A stretch of DNA of 64,000 bases from Kutzneria viridogrisea (GTDB lineage: Bacteria > Actinomycetota > Actinomycetes > Mycobacteriales > Pseudonocardiaceae), in assembly GCA_014138725.1 (NCBI GenBank), contig JACJID010000001.1, positions 682,001 through 746,000 on the forward strand. Direction: 5' to 3'. Of this stretch, positions 37,028-44,096 are shown piece by piece (positions within the stretch are counted from its first letter, which is position 1; every line of letters starts with the position of its first letter). The notes beneath the pieces are model-generated. The model was not told the DNA's origin. It worked only from the letters and a program-made list of their open reading frames with translations, and ran no database searches. Made by a program: the position numbers and the translations under genes.

Positions 37028-38623
37028 TCAGTAGCCGAGCTGGTCGCCGAGCCTTAACCGCAGCCACAGCACCAGACGCTGGTCCGGGTCCGCGAGATCG
37101 AACCCGAAGATCTCCTCGGCGCGGGAAAGCCGGTACCGGATCGTGTTCGGGTGCACGGACAGCCGATGTGAGGCGGCCGCGATATCGCTGTTGGCGTCCA
37201 GGTAGGCGAGGATGGTGGAGGCATAGGTGGTGCCGTGCTGGAGATCGTGGGCGCGGACCGCCGGCCCGAGCCTGCGGGGCAGCGCCTCCTGCGCGGCCAG
37301 GATCTGGGCCAGCGCGGACAGCGTCGCGCTGGCCCAGACCTCGTCGATCGTGGCCACCTGGCACGGGTTCGGGTTACCCAGCCGGTCGGTGAGTGTGCGC
37401 AGGACAAGATCCGCGTCGGCGCGTGAGCTCGCGATCGAGCGCAGCCCCTGGACGAGCGAGCCGAGTCCGGCCTGGACCGGCACCCGCAACGCGCTGTGGG
37501 CTCGCCGGGCGATGTCGGCGACGAGTTCGCGGTGCGCGTTGGGCAGCAGCGCATAGACCGTTCCATCGATCAACGCGCAGCCGTGCCTGCCGTAGTGGGC
37601 CTCGCAGTGCAGGCTCACCAGGTCGGCGAGCCGAGTGGCCGCGTGTGCCGCGAGAACCTCCTCGGCGTCATTGGCGGCGACGGCGAACGCGGCCACCGCG
37701 ACGGGCAGGTTCGGGTCCAGGCCGAGCTGTGGGGCCACCGCGGTGACGCTGCTCGGGTCGGCGAACAGCCGCCGCAACAGCTCGGCGCGCCTGCGCCGGA
37801 CGCCGTGGACCGCGGTACGGGCCGCGAGCAGGTGCAGCGAGACGATGTCCGCCACCTCGGAAAGGGCCTGTTCGGCAGCGGAGTCAAGGCAGTCCTCGGC
37901 GTTGACGACCCAGATCGAACCCAGTTCCTCGCTCCCCGCGCGGACCGCGACACCGAGCCGAGGAAGACCGCCGGGAACGGCTGGGAACCGGCAGGTGCGC
38001 CCTACCTGGGCGAGCACGCGGTACTGCTCGTCGTAGTAGTCCGGGGCCACGGGCACCTGAAGACCGAGGATGCCCTGGCGTCGGCCCTCGTCGATGGCCT
38101 GGCCGGGCAAAGTCGAGTACGCGAGGATTCGTCGGTGCGGGTCCTCGATCACGGTGGCACCTCCCACCATCCCCGCGATCGCGTTGGCCAGGGCGAACAG
38201 ATCGCCGACGGCCGGGGCGCCCCCGGCCTGCGCGCAACGCGCCGTGGAGGCGAGGGCTGAGGAGATCATGGCGTCCAGGTGGTGCCAGGCCACGGCCTCG
38301 TCGGCGGCGAGCAGCACGATGCCGGACCGCTGCGCGGCTGCCACCAACTCGGTGACCGGCTCGCCGAAACTCTTCACCACCAGGCAGGCGTATCCGGCCT
38401 CGGCCGCCGAACCAACGAGCTCCTTCGCCCGCGCCTCGGCCGACCCCACGCCGACGGCGAGCAGGATCGCGTCCCTGACGGGGGGAAGCGGGGCTCGCCG
38501 CTCGAAGATGAGCACGCCAGAGACCGGCACCGGCCTGTCCGGCAGCACGGTCAACGGCCGCAGCATGGACGAGCCCAACGCGTCGAGGACTTGTCCAAGA
38601 TCGGGTACCGCCGTGTCGAGCAT
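37028..38623 (-). CDS. PucR-family transcriptional regulator (copy 2)
   Basis: 531 aa from ATG 38623, preceded by AGAGGTGAGG. An N-terminal PucR-like sensory region (about residues 1-120) and a GAF-like middle lead to the C-terminal helix-turn-helix (AAASHRLSVHPNTIRYRLSRA). It is divergent from the second GNAT-NSAR operon (92 bp), so control of that operon is very likely. It is the counterpart of the PucR at 5546-7180, though the two have diverged. Confidence 0.88.
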   Translation of the reverse strand: MLDTAVPDLGQVLDALGSSMLRPLTVLPDRPVPVSGVLIFERRAPLPPVRDAILLAVGVGSAEARAKELVGSAAEAGYACLVVKSFGEPVTELVAAAQRSGIVLLAADEAVAWHHLDAMISSALASTARCAQAGGAPAVGDLFALANAIAGMVGGATVIEDPHRRILAYSTLPGQAIDEGRRQGILGLQVPVAPDYYDEQYRVLAQVGRTCRFPAVPGGLPRLGVAVRAGSEELGSIWVVNAEDCLDSAAEQALSEVADIVSLHLLAARTAVHGVRRRRAELLRRLFADPSSVTAVAPQLGLDPNLPVAVAAFAVAANDAEEVLAAHAATRLADLVSLHCEAHYGRHGCALIDGTVYALLPNAHRELVADIARRAHSALRVPVQAGLGSLVQGLRSIASSRADADLVLRTLTDRLGNPNPCQVATIDEVWASATLSALAQILAAQEALPRRLGPAVRAHDLQHGTTYASTILAYLDANSDIAAASHRLSVHPNTIRYRLSRAEEIFGFDLADPDQRLVLWLRLRLGDQLGY

Positions 38624-38715
38624 CCTCACCTCTTTGGCCAGACGCACAAAACCTTCGCGGATTCTCTGGACGGGCAACGCATGCACGTGCCCAGTGCGGG
38701 CGCGAGGCTGTCAGC

Positions 38716-39582
38716 ATGCGCAGTACAGCAAGCGTGCCGCGGGCAGCCCCAGCGACCGTACCCGCCTCGGCCCAGGCGAGCGCAACCGAAACCGCCACGC
38801 GCGCCGCGACCCGTGCGGGTGTCCGGTTCCACCTGGCCGAGGACCTCCCCACGCTCGAGCCGGTATCACGATTCCTCGCCGGTGTGTGGCAGACCCCCGA
38901 ATCCCAACCACCGTTCGCACCCGATGTGCTGCGGGCCTTCGTGCACGCTGGCGGCGCCGTACACTACGCAAGCGACGGGGACGGCGTCGCCGCCGCAGCC
39001 GTACTGCTCTTCTGCTCGCCGAGTTCCCGTGCCGTCTACTCGATGATCGCAGCCGCCCGCACCAGCGATCACGGAGTCGGGTTCGCCCTCAAGCAGGCGC
39101 AGCGGGTCTGGGCGCTCGAACGCGGCGCGACCGCCATGGTCTGGACCTTCGACCCACTGGTGAGCCGCAACGCCTACTTCAACCTCGCCAAACTCGGTGC
39201 GACCGCCACAGAGTACTCGGTGGACCTCTTCGGTCGGATCGACGACGGCGTCAACGGGCATGACGAGACCGACCGGCTCACCGCCGTCTGGCCGCTGTGC
39301 GATCCCCATCCCGTCCGCCTCGCAGGACCCGATCTCGAGAGTGCGGAACTCGACCCACAGCCCGCGCCGGACGGCGCGCCGTTCAGCGCACGCGACGAAA
39401 GCGGGCACTGGTGCCGAGTCCCACTGGACATCCTCACCACGCGTCGCCAGGACCAGCCGCTCACCGCCAAATGGCGGGCAGCCGTACGCGATGTCCTGCT
39501 CCCGGCCTTCGACGCGGGCTTCACCGCGACCGGGTTCAGCAGGTCCGGCTGGTACCACCTGACCAGGAAGGAACAGTCGTGA
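38716..39582 (+). CDS. GNAT-superfamily N-acyltransferase of the NSAR-associated type (copy 2)
   Basis: 288 aa from ATG 38716. The first about 35 residues are Ala/Thr-rich and probably disordered, so a later start is possible. It shares the diagnostic WTFDPLVSRNAYFNLAKLGA stretch and overall length with copy 1. The CoA-binding loop is weaker than in copy 1 (SDHGVGFALKQAQ against WRRRGVGSAIKYHQ), which may mean altered acyl donor use. Its TGA overlaps the racemase GTG (GTGA). Proposed role: N-succinylation of D-amino acids (inferred). Confidence 0.8.
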   Translation: MRSTASVPRAAPATVPASAQASATETATRAATRAGVRFHLAEDLPTLEPVSRFLAGVWQTPESQPPFAPDVLRAFVHAGGAVHYASDGDGVAAAAVLLFCSPSSRAVYSMIAAARTSDHGVGFALKQAQRVWALERGATAMVWTFDPLVSRNAYFNLAKLGATATEYSVDLFGRIDDGVNGHDETDRLTAVWPLCDPHPVRLAGPDLESAELDPQPAPDGAPFSARDESGHWCRVPLDILTTRRQDQPLTAKWRAAVRDVLLPAFDAGFTATGFSRSGWYHLTRKEQS

Positions 39583-40700
39583 AGATCGAACTCATCGAAC
39601 TCGTCGAGATTCGCCTTCCCCTGGTCCGCCCGTTCCGTACCTCGTGCGCGAGCGATACCGAACGGCACACCTTCCTGCTGCGTGTGGTGACGGACGCCGC
39701 CGAGGGCTGGGCGGAATTCGGCGGCGACCCCGAACCGCTGTACAGCGCGGAGTTCGCTGTCGGCGCCGAACGCGTCCTGCTCGATCACCTCGTGCCGAGG
39801 GTCACCGCGCTGCACCGGCCGAGTGCCGCCCGGATCGCCGCCGCGTTGTCCCCGGTCAAGGGGCATCACATGGCCAAGGCGCTGCTGGAAACGGCGATCC
39901 TCGACGCCGAGTGCCGCGCGCACGCGATGCCGCTGGCGACCTACCTCGGTGCGGTGCGCGACCGCGTCCCCGCCGGGGTGTCCGTGGGGATCACGGACAC
40001 GATCGCGGAACTGCTGGAATCGGTCTCCGGCTACCTGGAACAGGGATATGTCCGGATCAAACTCAAGATCGAACCGGGCTGGGACGTCGAGCCCGTTCGT
40101 GCGGTCCGCCGCGAGTTCGGTGACGAGCTGGCGTTGCAGGTCGACGCGAACACCGCCTACTCGCTCACTGATGCCGAACACCTGCGCGGCCTCGACGAGT
40201 TCGGACTCGTCCAGATCGAGCAACCGCTCGGCGAGGACGACCTGCGCGGCCACATCGAGCTTGCGAAGTTGCTGCGCACGCCGATCTGCCTCGACGAATC
40301 GATCCGCTCGGCGCGCGAGGCCGCCGCCGCGATCGCACTGGGCGCCTGCCGCATCATCAATATCAAGCCCAGCCGGGTCGGCGGCTACCTCGAGGCCCGG
40401 CGGATCCATGACATCTGTGCCGCACATGGGATACCCGTCTGGTGCGGCGGGATGCTCGAGACCGGTATCGGTCGTGCGCAGAACCTCGCACTCGCCGCAC
40501 TTCCCGGCTTCGTGCTGCCGAGCGACATCTCGGCCTCCAGCCGTTACTACGCCGAGGACCTCACCGACGCGTTCGAGCTCGACAACGGTTGCCTGTCTGT
40601 TCCGGACGGGCCAGGTAGCGGCGTGACGGTGCGACCCGCAGCGCTCGGCCGATACGCCGTCTCGACGCGGAAGCTGTACAAGCGGGGCTCGACGCGGTAG
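39579..40700 (+). CDS. N-succinylamino acid racemase / o-succinylbenzoate synthase-like enzyme (copy 2)
   Basis: 373 aa from GTG 39579, coupled to the GNAT stop. The catalytic set is complete: YVRIKLKIEPGWD, LQVDANTAY, VQIEQPLGEDD, CLDESIRS, INIKPSRVGG. It is clearly a paralogue of the enzyme at 181-1287 and sits in the same gene order after its GNAT, but no M20 peptidase follows. The next gene is instead a secreted serine carboxypeptidase-like protein, so the desuccinylation step would need the first locus or another gene. Confidence 0.85.
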   Translation: MKIELIELVEIRLPLVRPFRTSCASDTERHTFLLRVVTDAAEGWAEFGGDPEPLYSAEFAVGAERVLLDHLVPRVTALHRPSAARIAAALSPVKGHHMAKALLETAILDAECRAHAMPLATYLGAVRDRVPAGVSVGITDTIAELLESVSGYLEQGYVRIKLKIEPGWDVEPVRAVRREFGDELALQVDANTAYSLTDAEHLRGLDEFGLVQIEQPLGEDDLRGHIELAKLLRTPICLDESIRSAREAAAAIALGACRIINIKPSRVGGYLEARRIHDICAAHGIPVWCGGMLETGIGRAQNLALAALPGFVLPSDISASSRYYAEDLTDAFELDNGCLSVPDGPGSGVTVRPAALGRYAVSTRKLYKRGSTR

Positions 40701-40769
40701 CGGCCGCATTCCCAAGCGAGAGGCGAAACCAGTTACGCCGCAAGCAGTAGTCTTCTGGAGGAAGAAATC

Positions 40770-41885
40770 ATGCGAGGTAAGGTGAGTGCTGTCGTGGCCT
40801 TGGCGGTCACGGCCTCTCTGGCGGTGGTGCCAGTCGCATCGGCCGCGATACCACGGTGTGACACCAAGCCCATCCAGACAGCACTGGAGGCGCTGAAGAG
40901 TGTCGGCGCCTCAGGAATCGCCATGACGGTGAAGAGTCCGCGCTGCGGTGTCTGGAACGGCGGCGTCGGCCTTGCCGACCGCAGGACGGGCCGCAAGGTC
41001 CTCGGCGATGAGCACAGCCGTATCGGCAGCGACACCAAGACCTGGACGGCCACGGTCGTGCTCCAGCTCGTCGGTGAAGGCAGGATCAAGCTCGATGGCA
41101 CCGTCGAGGACTATCTGCCGGGTCTCATCCGCACCGAGCTCTACGACGGGCGCAGGATCACGATCCGGCAGCTCCTGCAACATACCAGTGGCCTGCCCGA
41201 CTACCTGGACGCGCCGTTCTGGCGCAACGAGGAGGCGCACCGCTGGGATCACATCGAGCCCTTGCAGACGGTCCAGCAGGCGCTGACCCTGCCCCCGCCC
41301 GATGACCGGGCTCCGTCCGGCTTCGCCTACGCCAACACCAACTACAACCTGGCCGGACTGATCGTCACGAAGGTCACCGGCCGCGGCATCGACACCGAGA
41401 TCGACCAGCGGATCATCAAGCGCCTCAATCTTCGCGAGACCTACTGGCCCGGCGACCGGACCACGATCCCCAAGCCGGACCTGCGGAGCTACCTGAAGCG
41501 GGCCGGGACCTTGGTGGACAGGACGGAATGGAACACCTCCGAGGCCGACGCCTCGGGTGAGCTGATCTCCACCGGTGCCGACACGACCGCCTTCTGGACC
41601 GCGCTGTTGACCGGGAAACTGTTGGCCCCGGCCCAACTCGCCGACATGAAACGGACCGTTGCGGACAACTTCGGCGAGGACTACGGCCTGGGAGTCGAAC
41701 GCAATCGGCGCGCCCCAGGCCTCGTCACCTGGGGACACAGCGGCAGTATGGCCAGCGGCCACAGGTTCAGGAACGCCGTCACCGATGACGGCCAACGGGC
41801 CGTGACCCTGCTGATCGGCACGGACACGTACAACTCCGACAAGGTTGACTCCGTCATCGGCAAGCTCATCCGCGACCTCCGCTGA
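40770..41885 (+). CDS. Secreted D-alanyl-D-alanine carboxypeptidase / beta-lactamase-family protein
   Basis: 371 aa from ATG 40770, with GGAGGAAGAAATC upstream. A signal peptide ends near residue 26 (PVASA). Serine-hydrolase motifs are SDTK (SxxK) in IGSDTKTW, YAN in FAYANTNYN and HSG in WGHSGSM. It resembles the Streptomyces R61 DD-peptidase group. It may release D-Ala from wall peptides or from other peptides outside the cell, supplying D-amino acids to the NSAR module just upstream. It is probably the last intact gene of that module. Confidence 0.87.
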   Translation: MRGKVSAVVALAVTASLAVVPVASAAIPRCDTKPIQTALEALKSVGASGIAMTVKSPRCGVWNGGVGLADRRTGRKVLGDEHSRIGSDTKTWTATVVLQLVGEGRIKLDGTVEDYLPGLIRTELYDGRRITIRQLLQHTSGLPDYLDAPFWRNEEAHRWDHIEPLQTVQQALTLPPPDDRAPSGFAYANTNYNLAGLIVTKVTGRGIDTEIDQRIIKRLNLRETYWPGDRTTIPKPDLRSYLKRAGTLVDRTEWNTSEADASGELISTGADTTAFWTALLTGKLLAPAQLADMKRTVADNFGEDYGLGVERNRRAPGLVTWGHSGSMASGHRFRNAVTDDGQRAVTLLIGTDTYNSDKVDSVIGKLIRDLR

Positions 41886-42078
41886 CCGGAATTCTCCTTC
41901 GCCACCAGGAGGCGCGGCGGATTGGTGCGGCGGGGGAGAGTTGGGGCTGCCGTGGGGCGGCGTTGCGCGGGGCATTGTGCTCGACCGGGGCCTTTACAGC
42001 GTGTCATGCGCCGGATGCATACGAGTGATCCGCAACTTGCGTTGGTGAGCACCCGGTCCGCCGTGGACGCTGAATTGC

Positions 42079-42324
42079 ATGACGCAATACGAGGGCATCA
42101 CCAGACGTGGACTGCTCGGTCTGGTCGGTGCTGCGGCCGCCGCCGTCCCGCTGGGCAGCGGAGATGCTGGGGCGCAGGCCGCGTCTGGGGAGGTCACCGT
42201 GTGCATGACCGTCAACGGGTCGGCCCCCTCGCTGACCGTGGACCCGCGCCCAACCCTGCTGGCCACGCTGGACGGCGCGTCCGTGACCACGATCGAAGGA
42301 CTGGCCGACGGCGATTTCACTCAT
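42079..42324 (+). pseudogene. Fossil of a Tat-exported [2Fe-2S] subunit (YagT/PaoA-like)
   Basis: It opens like an aldehyde/xanthine-oxidase small subunit with a Tat signal (ITRRGLLGLVGAAAAAVPL) and the first strand (VTVCMTVNGSAPSLTVDPR). It then jumps from LLATL straight to DGASVTTIEGLADGD. The stretch of about 40 residues that should carry the plant-type ferredoxin cysteines is missing, in frame. At 42318 the gene runs into the copied segment from the 7.2 kb locus and ends. No functional cluster can form. Confidence 0.75.
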
Positions 42325-42631
42325 CCGCCGACTCCCTGGCTCGGGACTTGTTTGCCAGCATCAAGTCTGGGCGTCGTTTCTTGGTGCTGTCAACGAAGCG
42401 GTCGTGGCGTGTATCGGCGAGCATGGTGCTCCGTTCGGCCGGACCGTGGTGCCCAGTGTGGTCGGCTTTCTAGGCAAGCACGTGCCGGTCAGCGGGTAAC
42501 TGGAGACCGCTCATCCACTGGGAGGATTCAATGCGCTCCCGCGCCCTGACAGCGTTACCTTCCGCCCCCGGCGGTCCCGGTGGCTCGGGCATCGACGAGT
42601 ACACGCTCAATAACGAGATCCCCGCGGACAG
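42318..42631 (+). pseudogene. Dispersed repeat copy B and fossil of the secreted hydrolase
   Basis: 42318-42554 matches 7174-7409 almost base for base, including the GGGAGG ribosome site and the first codons of the hydrolase (MRSRALTA). A deletion equivalent to 7410-7626 follows, then 42562-42631 matches 7627-7696 (PGGPGGSGIDEYTLNNEIPA). The match then stops, so the catalytic part is gone. It lies 33 bp from the end of the TetR paralogue. Confidence 0.85.
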
Positions 42632-42664
42632 TCCGTCCGAACTGCCGCGCGGTCAACGAGGTGG

Positions 42665-43312
42665 TCACTGCGAGACCAGGGCGTTGAGTTCGTCGGCGAT
42701 CAGCAGGTTGGGGTCGAACTTCATGCCGGTGAAGTGGCCGGCGAGTTCGAGCGAGAGCACGCCGTGCAGGCGGGTCCAGAAGGACAGCGCGCGGTGCAGG
42801 GTCGCGGCCGCTGCCGGGTGGCCGTTGGCCCACTCGCGATGGGTTTCGAGGTGGGCGTCGAACGGTGTTGGCGGTGTGTCCGCCGACAGCGCACCGCAGG
42901 CTTCGAGCAGTACCGTCATGACCTCGAACGTGATGGCGGTGGTGTCGTCGGGCGCGTGGTAGCCGGGGACGGGTGTGCCGTAGATGAGGAAGTACCGCTG
43001 CGGGTCGCTCCGAGCCCAGTCCCGGATGACGTGGGCCAGTCCGGCCAGGTCGGCTCCGGAGTCGTACGCCGCCCGGACGGTGTCGGCGAGGCTTCGGTAG
43101 GCGTCGCGGATGAGTGCGGTGATCAGCTCGTCGCGGCTGGCGAAGTAGCGGTACAGCGCGGGGCCGCTCATGCCCATGCACTTGGCGATCGCGTTGAGCG
43201 ACAGCGCGGGCACCCCCGCCGCGGCGATCTGCTCCCACGCGTGTCTCTTGATCTCCGCGCGCACCTGGGCCCGGTAGCGCTCCCGTGGGCTCTGCCCGCC
43301 CGGGTCCGTCAT
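42665..43312 (-). CDS. TetR-family repressor (copy 2)
   Basis: 215 aa from ATG 43312. It is a close paralogue of the TetR at 14485-15129: the helix-turn-helix is identical over LSLNAIAKCMGMSGPALYRY and most of the ligand domain is shared, differing mainly between about residues 120 and 150. The reading frame is intact although its neighbours on both sides are broken. It should bind the motif pair at 43353-43412. Confidence 0.9.
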   Translation of the reverse strand: MTDPGGQSPRERYRAQVRAEIKRHAWEQIAAAGVPALSLNAIAKCMGMSGPALYRYFASRDELITALIRDAYRSLADTVRAAYDSGADLAGLAHVIRDWARSDPQRYFLIYGTPVPGYHAPDDTTAITFEVMTVLLEACGALSADTPPTPFDAHLETHREWANGHPAAAATLHRALSFWTRLHGVLSLELAGHFTGMKFDPNLLIADELNALVSQ

Positions 43313-43352
43313 CGGCAACTCCTCCCGGGTCGGCGCGACCACCATGGACTCT

Positions 43353-43412
43353 AGTTAGAGTCTATCACTATCCCTATTGACTCTCGAGCTCGTAGCGTTA
43401 TAGCTTCTAACT
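43353..43412 (+). promoter_or_regulatory. Promoter and paired TetR operator half-sites (copy 2)
   Basis: AGTTAGAGTCTAT (43353-43365) and ATAGCTTCTAACT (43400-43412) are inverted versions of the motif found at 15167-15225. TTGACT (43377-43382) and TAGCTT (43401-43406), 18 bp apart, make the plus-strand promoter. The sequence between the motifs is also conserved (TATCCCTATTGACTCTC). Confidence 0.65.
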
Positions 43413-43468
43413 AGAACGAGGACTGCTAACTATCGGTCGCCGAGCTGTCCGTGAGGAGGGGAAGAGTC

Positions 43469-43575
43469 GTGATCAACACCAACCCGCCCACCATGCCGAT
43501 CCTGCTGCTGGGCTCCTCGGTGCCACCGCCGGCCGGAGCGCGGTGTCCGGCTACGCCACTCATCCGGTTCGCTGA
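43469..43575 (+). pseudogene. Broken NmrA/NAD(P)-binding oxidoreductase start
   Basis: GAGGAGGGG leads to GTG 43469 and the frame VINTNPPTMPILLLG. One base shift later the Rossmann-like continuation LGATAGRSAVSGYATHPVR appears and ends at TGA 43573. This is what remains of a GATGxxGR-type oxidoreductase driven by the TetR-controlled promoter. Confidence 0.5.
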
Positions 43576-44096
43576 CCTTTCAGGGCAAGGAAAACGATCT
43601 CTTCGATCCTGGATCTGGTGACAGAGGACGCAACTCGCCAGAGTGTCACCCAGTGACGTCCTGGCGGCGAGTGAGGAGTGCTGCTGTGGTGGGGGCGTCG
43701 ACGAGTGATCACAGGCCAGGGGGAATGAGTGAGCGCTGGAGCAGGCGGCTCCGTGTCCAGGCCATGATGGCACCCAACGGGTTCCCGCTGTGGGGCTCCG
43801 ATGTCGAGCCCGGCTCGGTTCATGTCCCTGACCGCCACTGGGATCGGTGTGCTCACTCCGGCCGGGCGGGTCCCTGATGTGGACACGCGCGGATACAACG
43901 CGCTGGTGTGCGGTCTACGTTGCTGACCGGCCGCCGACGATCGGTGTGGCAGCTCACCGCCGGTCCTTGCGGGATCGGTGGCCTCGGCGGGGCGGCACCC
44001 GGGCACACGCATGTCGAATGGGTTCGACTCCCATGAAGTTCTGTGAGATCAGCTTACTGGCGAGCGGGGGGCGCGCGACTATTCTGGGGATATTCG
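43576..44096. other. 520-bp gap before the biosynthetic cluster, with a tRNA T-arm-like element
   Basis: No gene is supported. At 44018-44034 ATGGG-TTCGACT-CCCAT has exact T-arm geometry (5-bp stem, 7-nt loop) followed by GAAGTTC, which could be the 3' acceptor strand. No matching 5' half lies upstream, so it is at most a tRNA 3' fragment, such as an integration site. A short frame at about 43826 (SLTATGIGVLTPAGR) faintly resembles a ketosynthase start but stops after 34 codons. Confidence 0.4.

Noticed and set aside
43826-43930. Ketosynthase N-terminus (SLTATGIGVLTPAGR)
   Set aside because: Only about 15 residues resemble the family, and the frame stops after 34 codons; too weak to call.
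44018-44041. A complete tRNA gene
   Set aside because: Only the T-arm and a possible acceptor strand fit; there is no D-arm, anticodon arm or matching 5' strand upstream.
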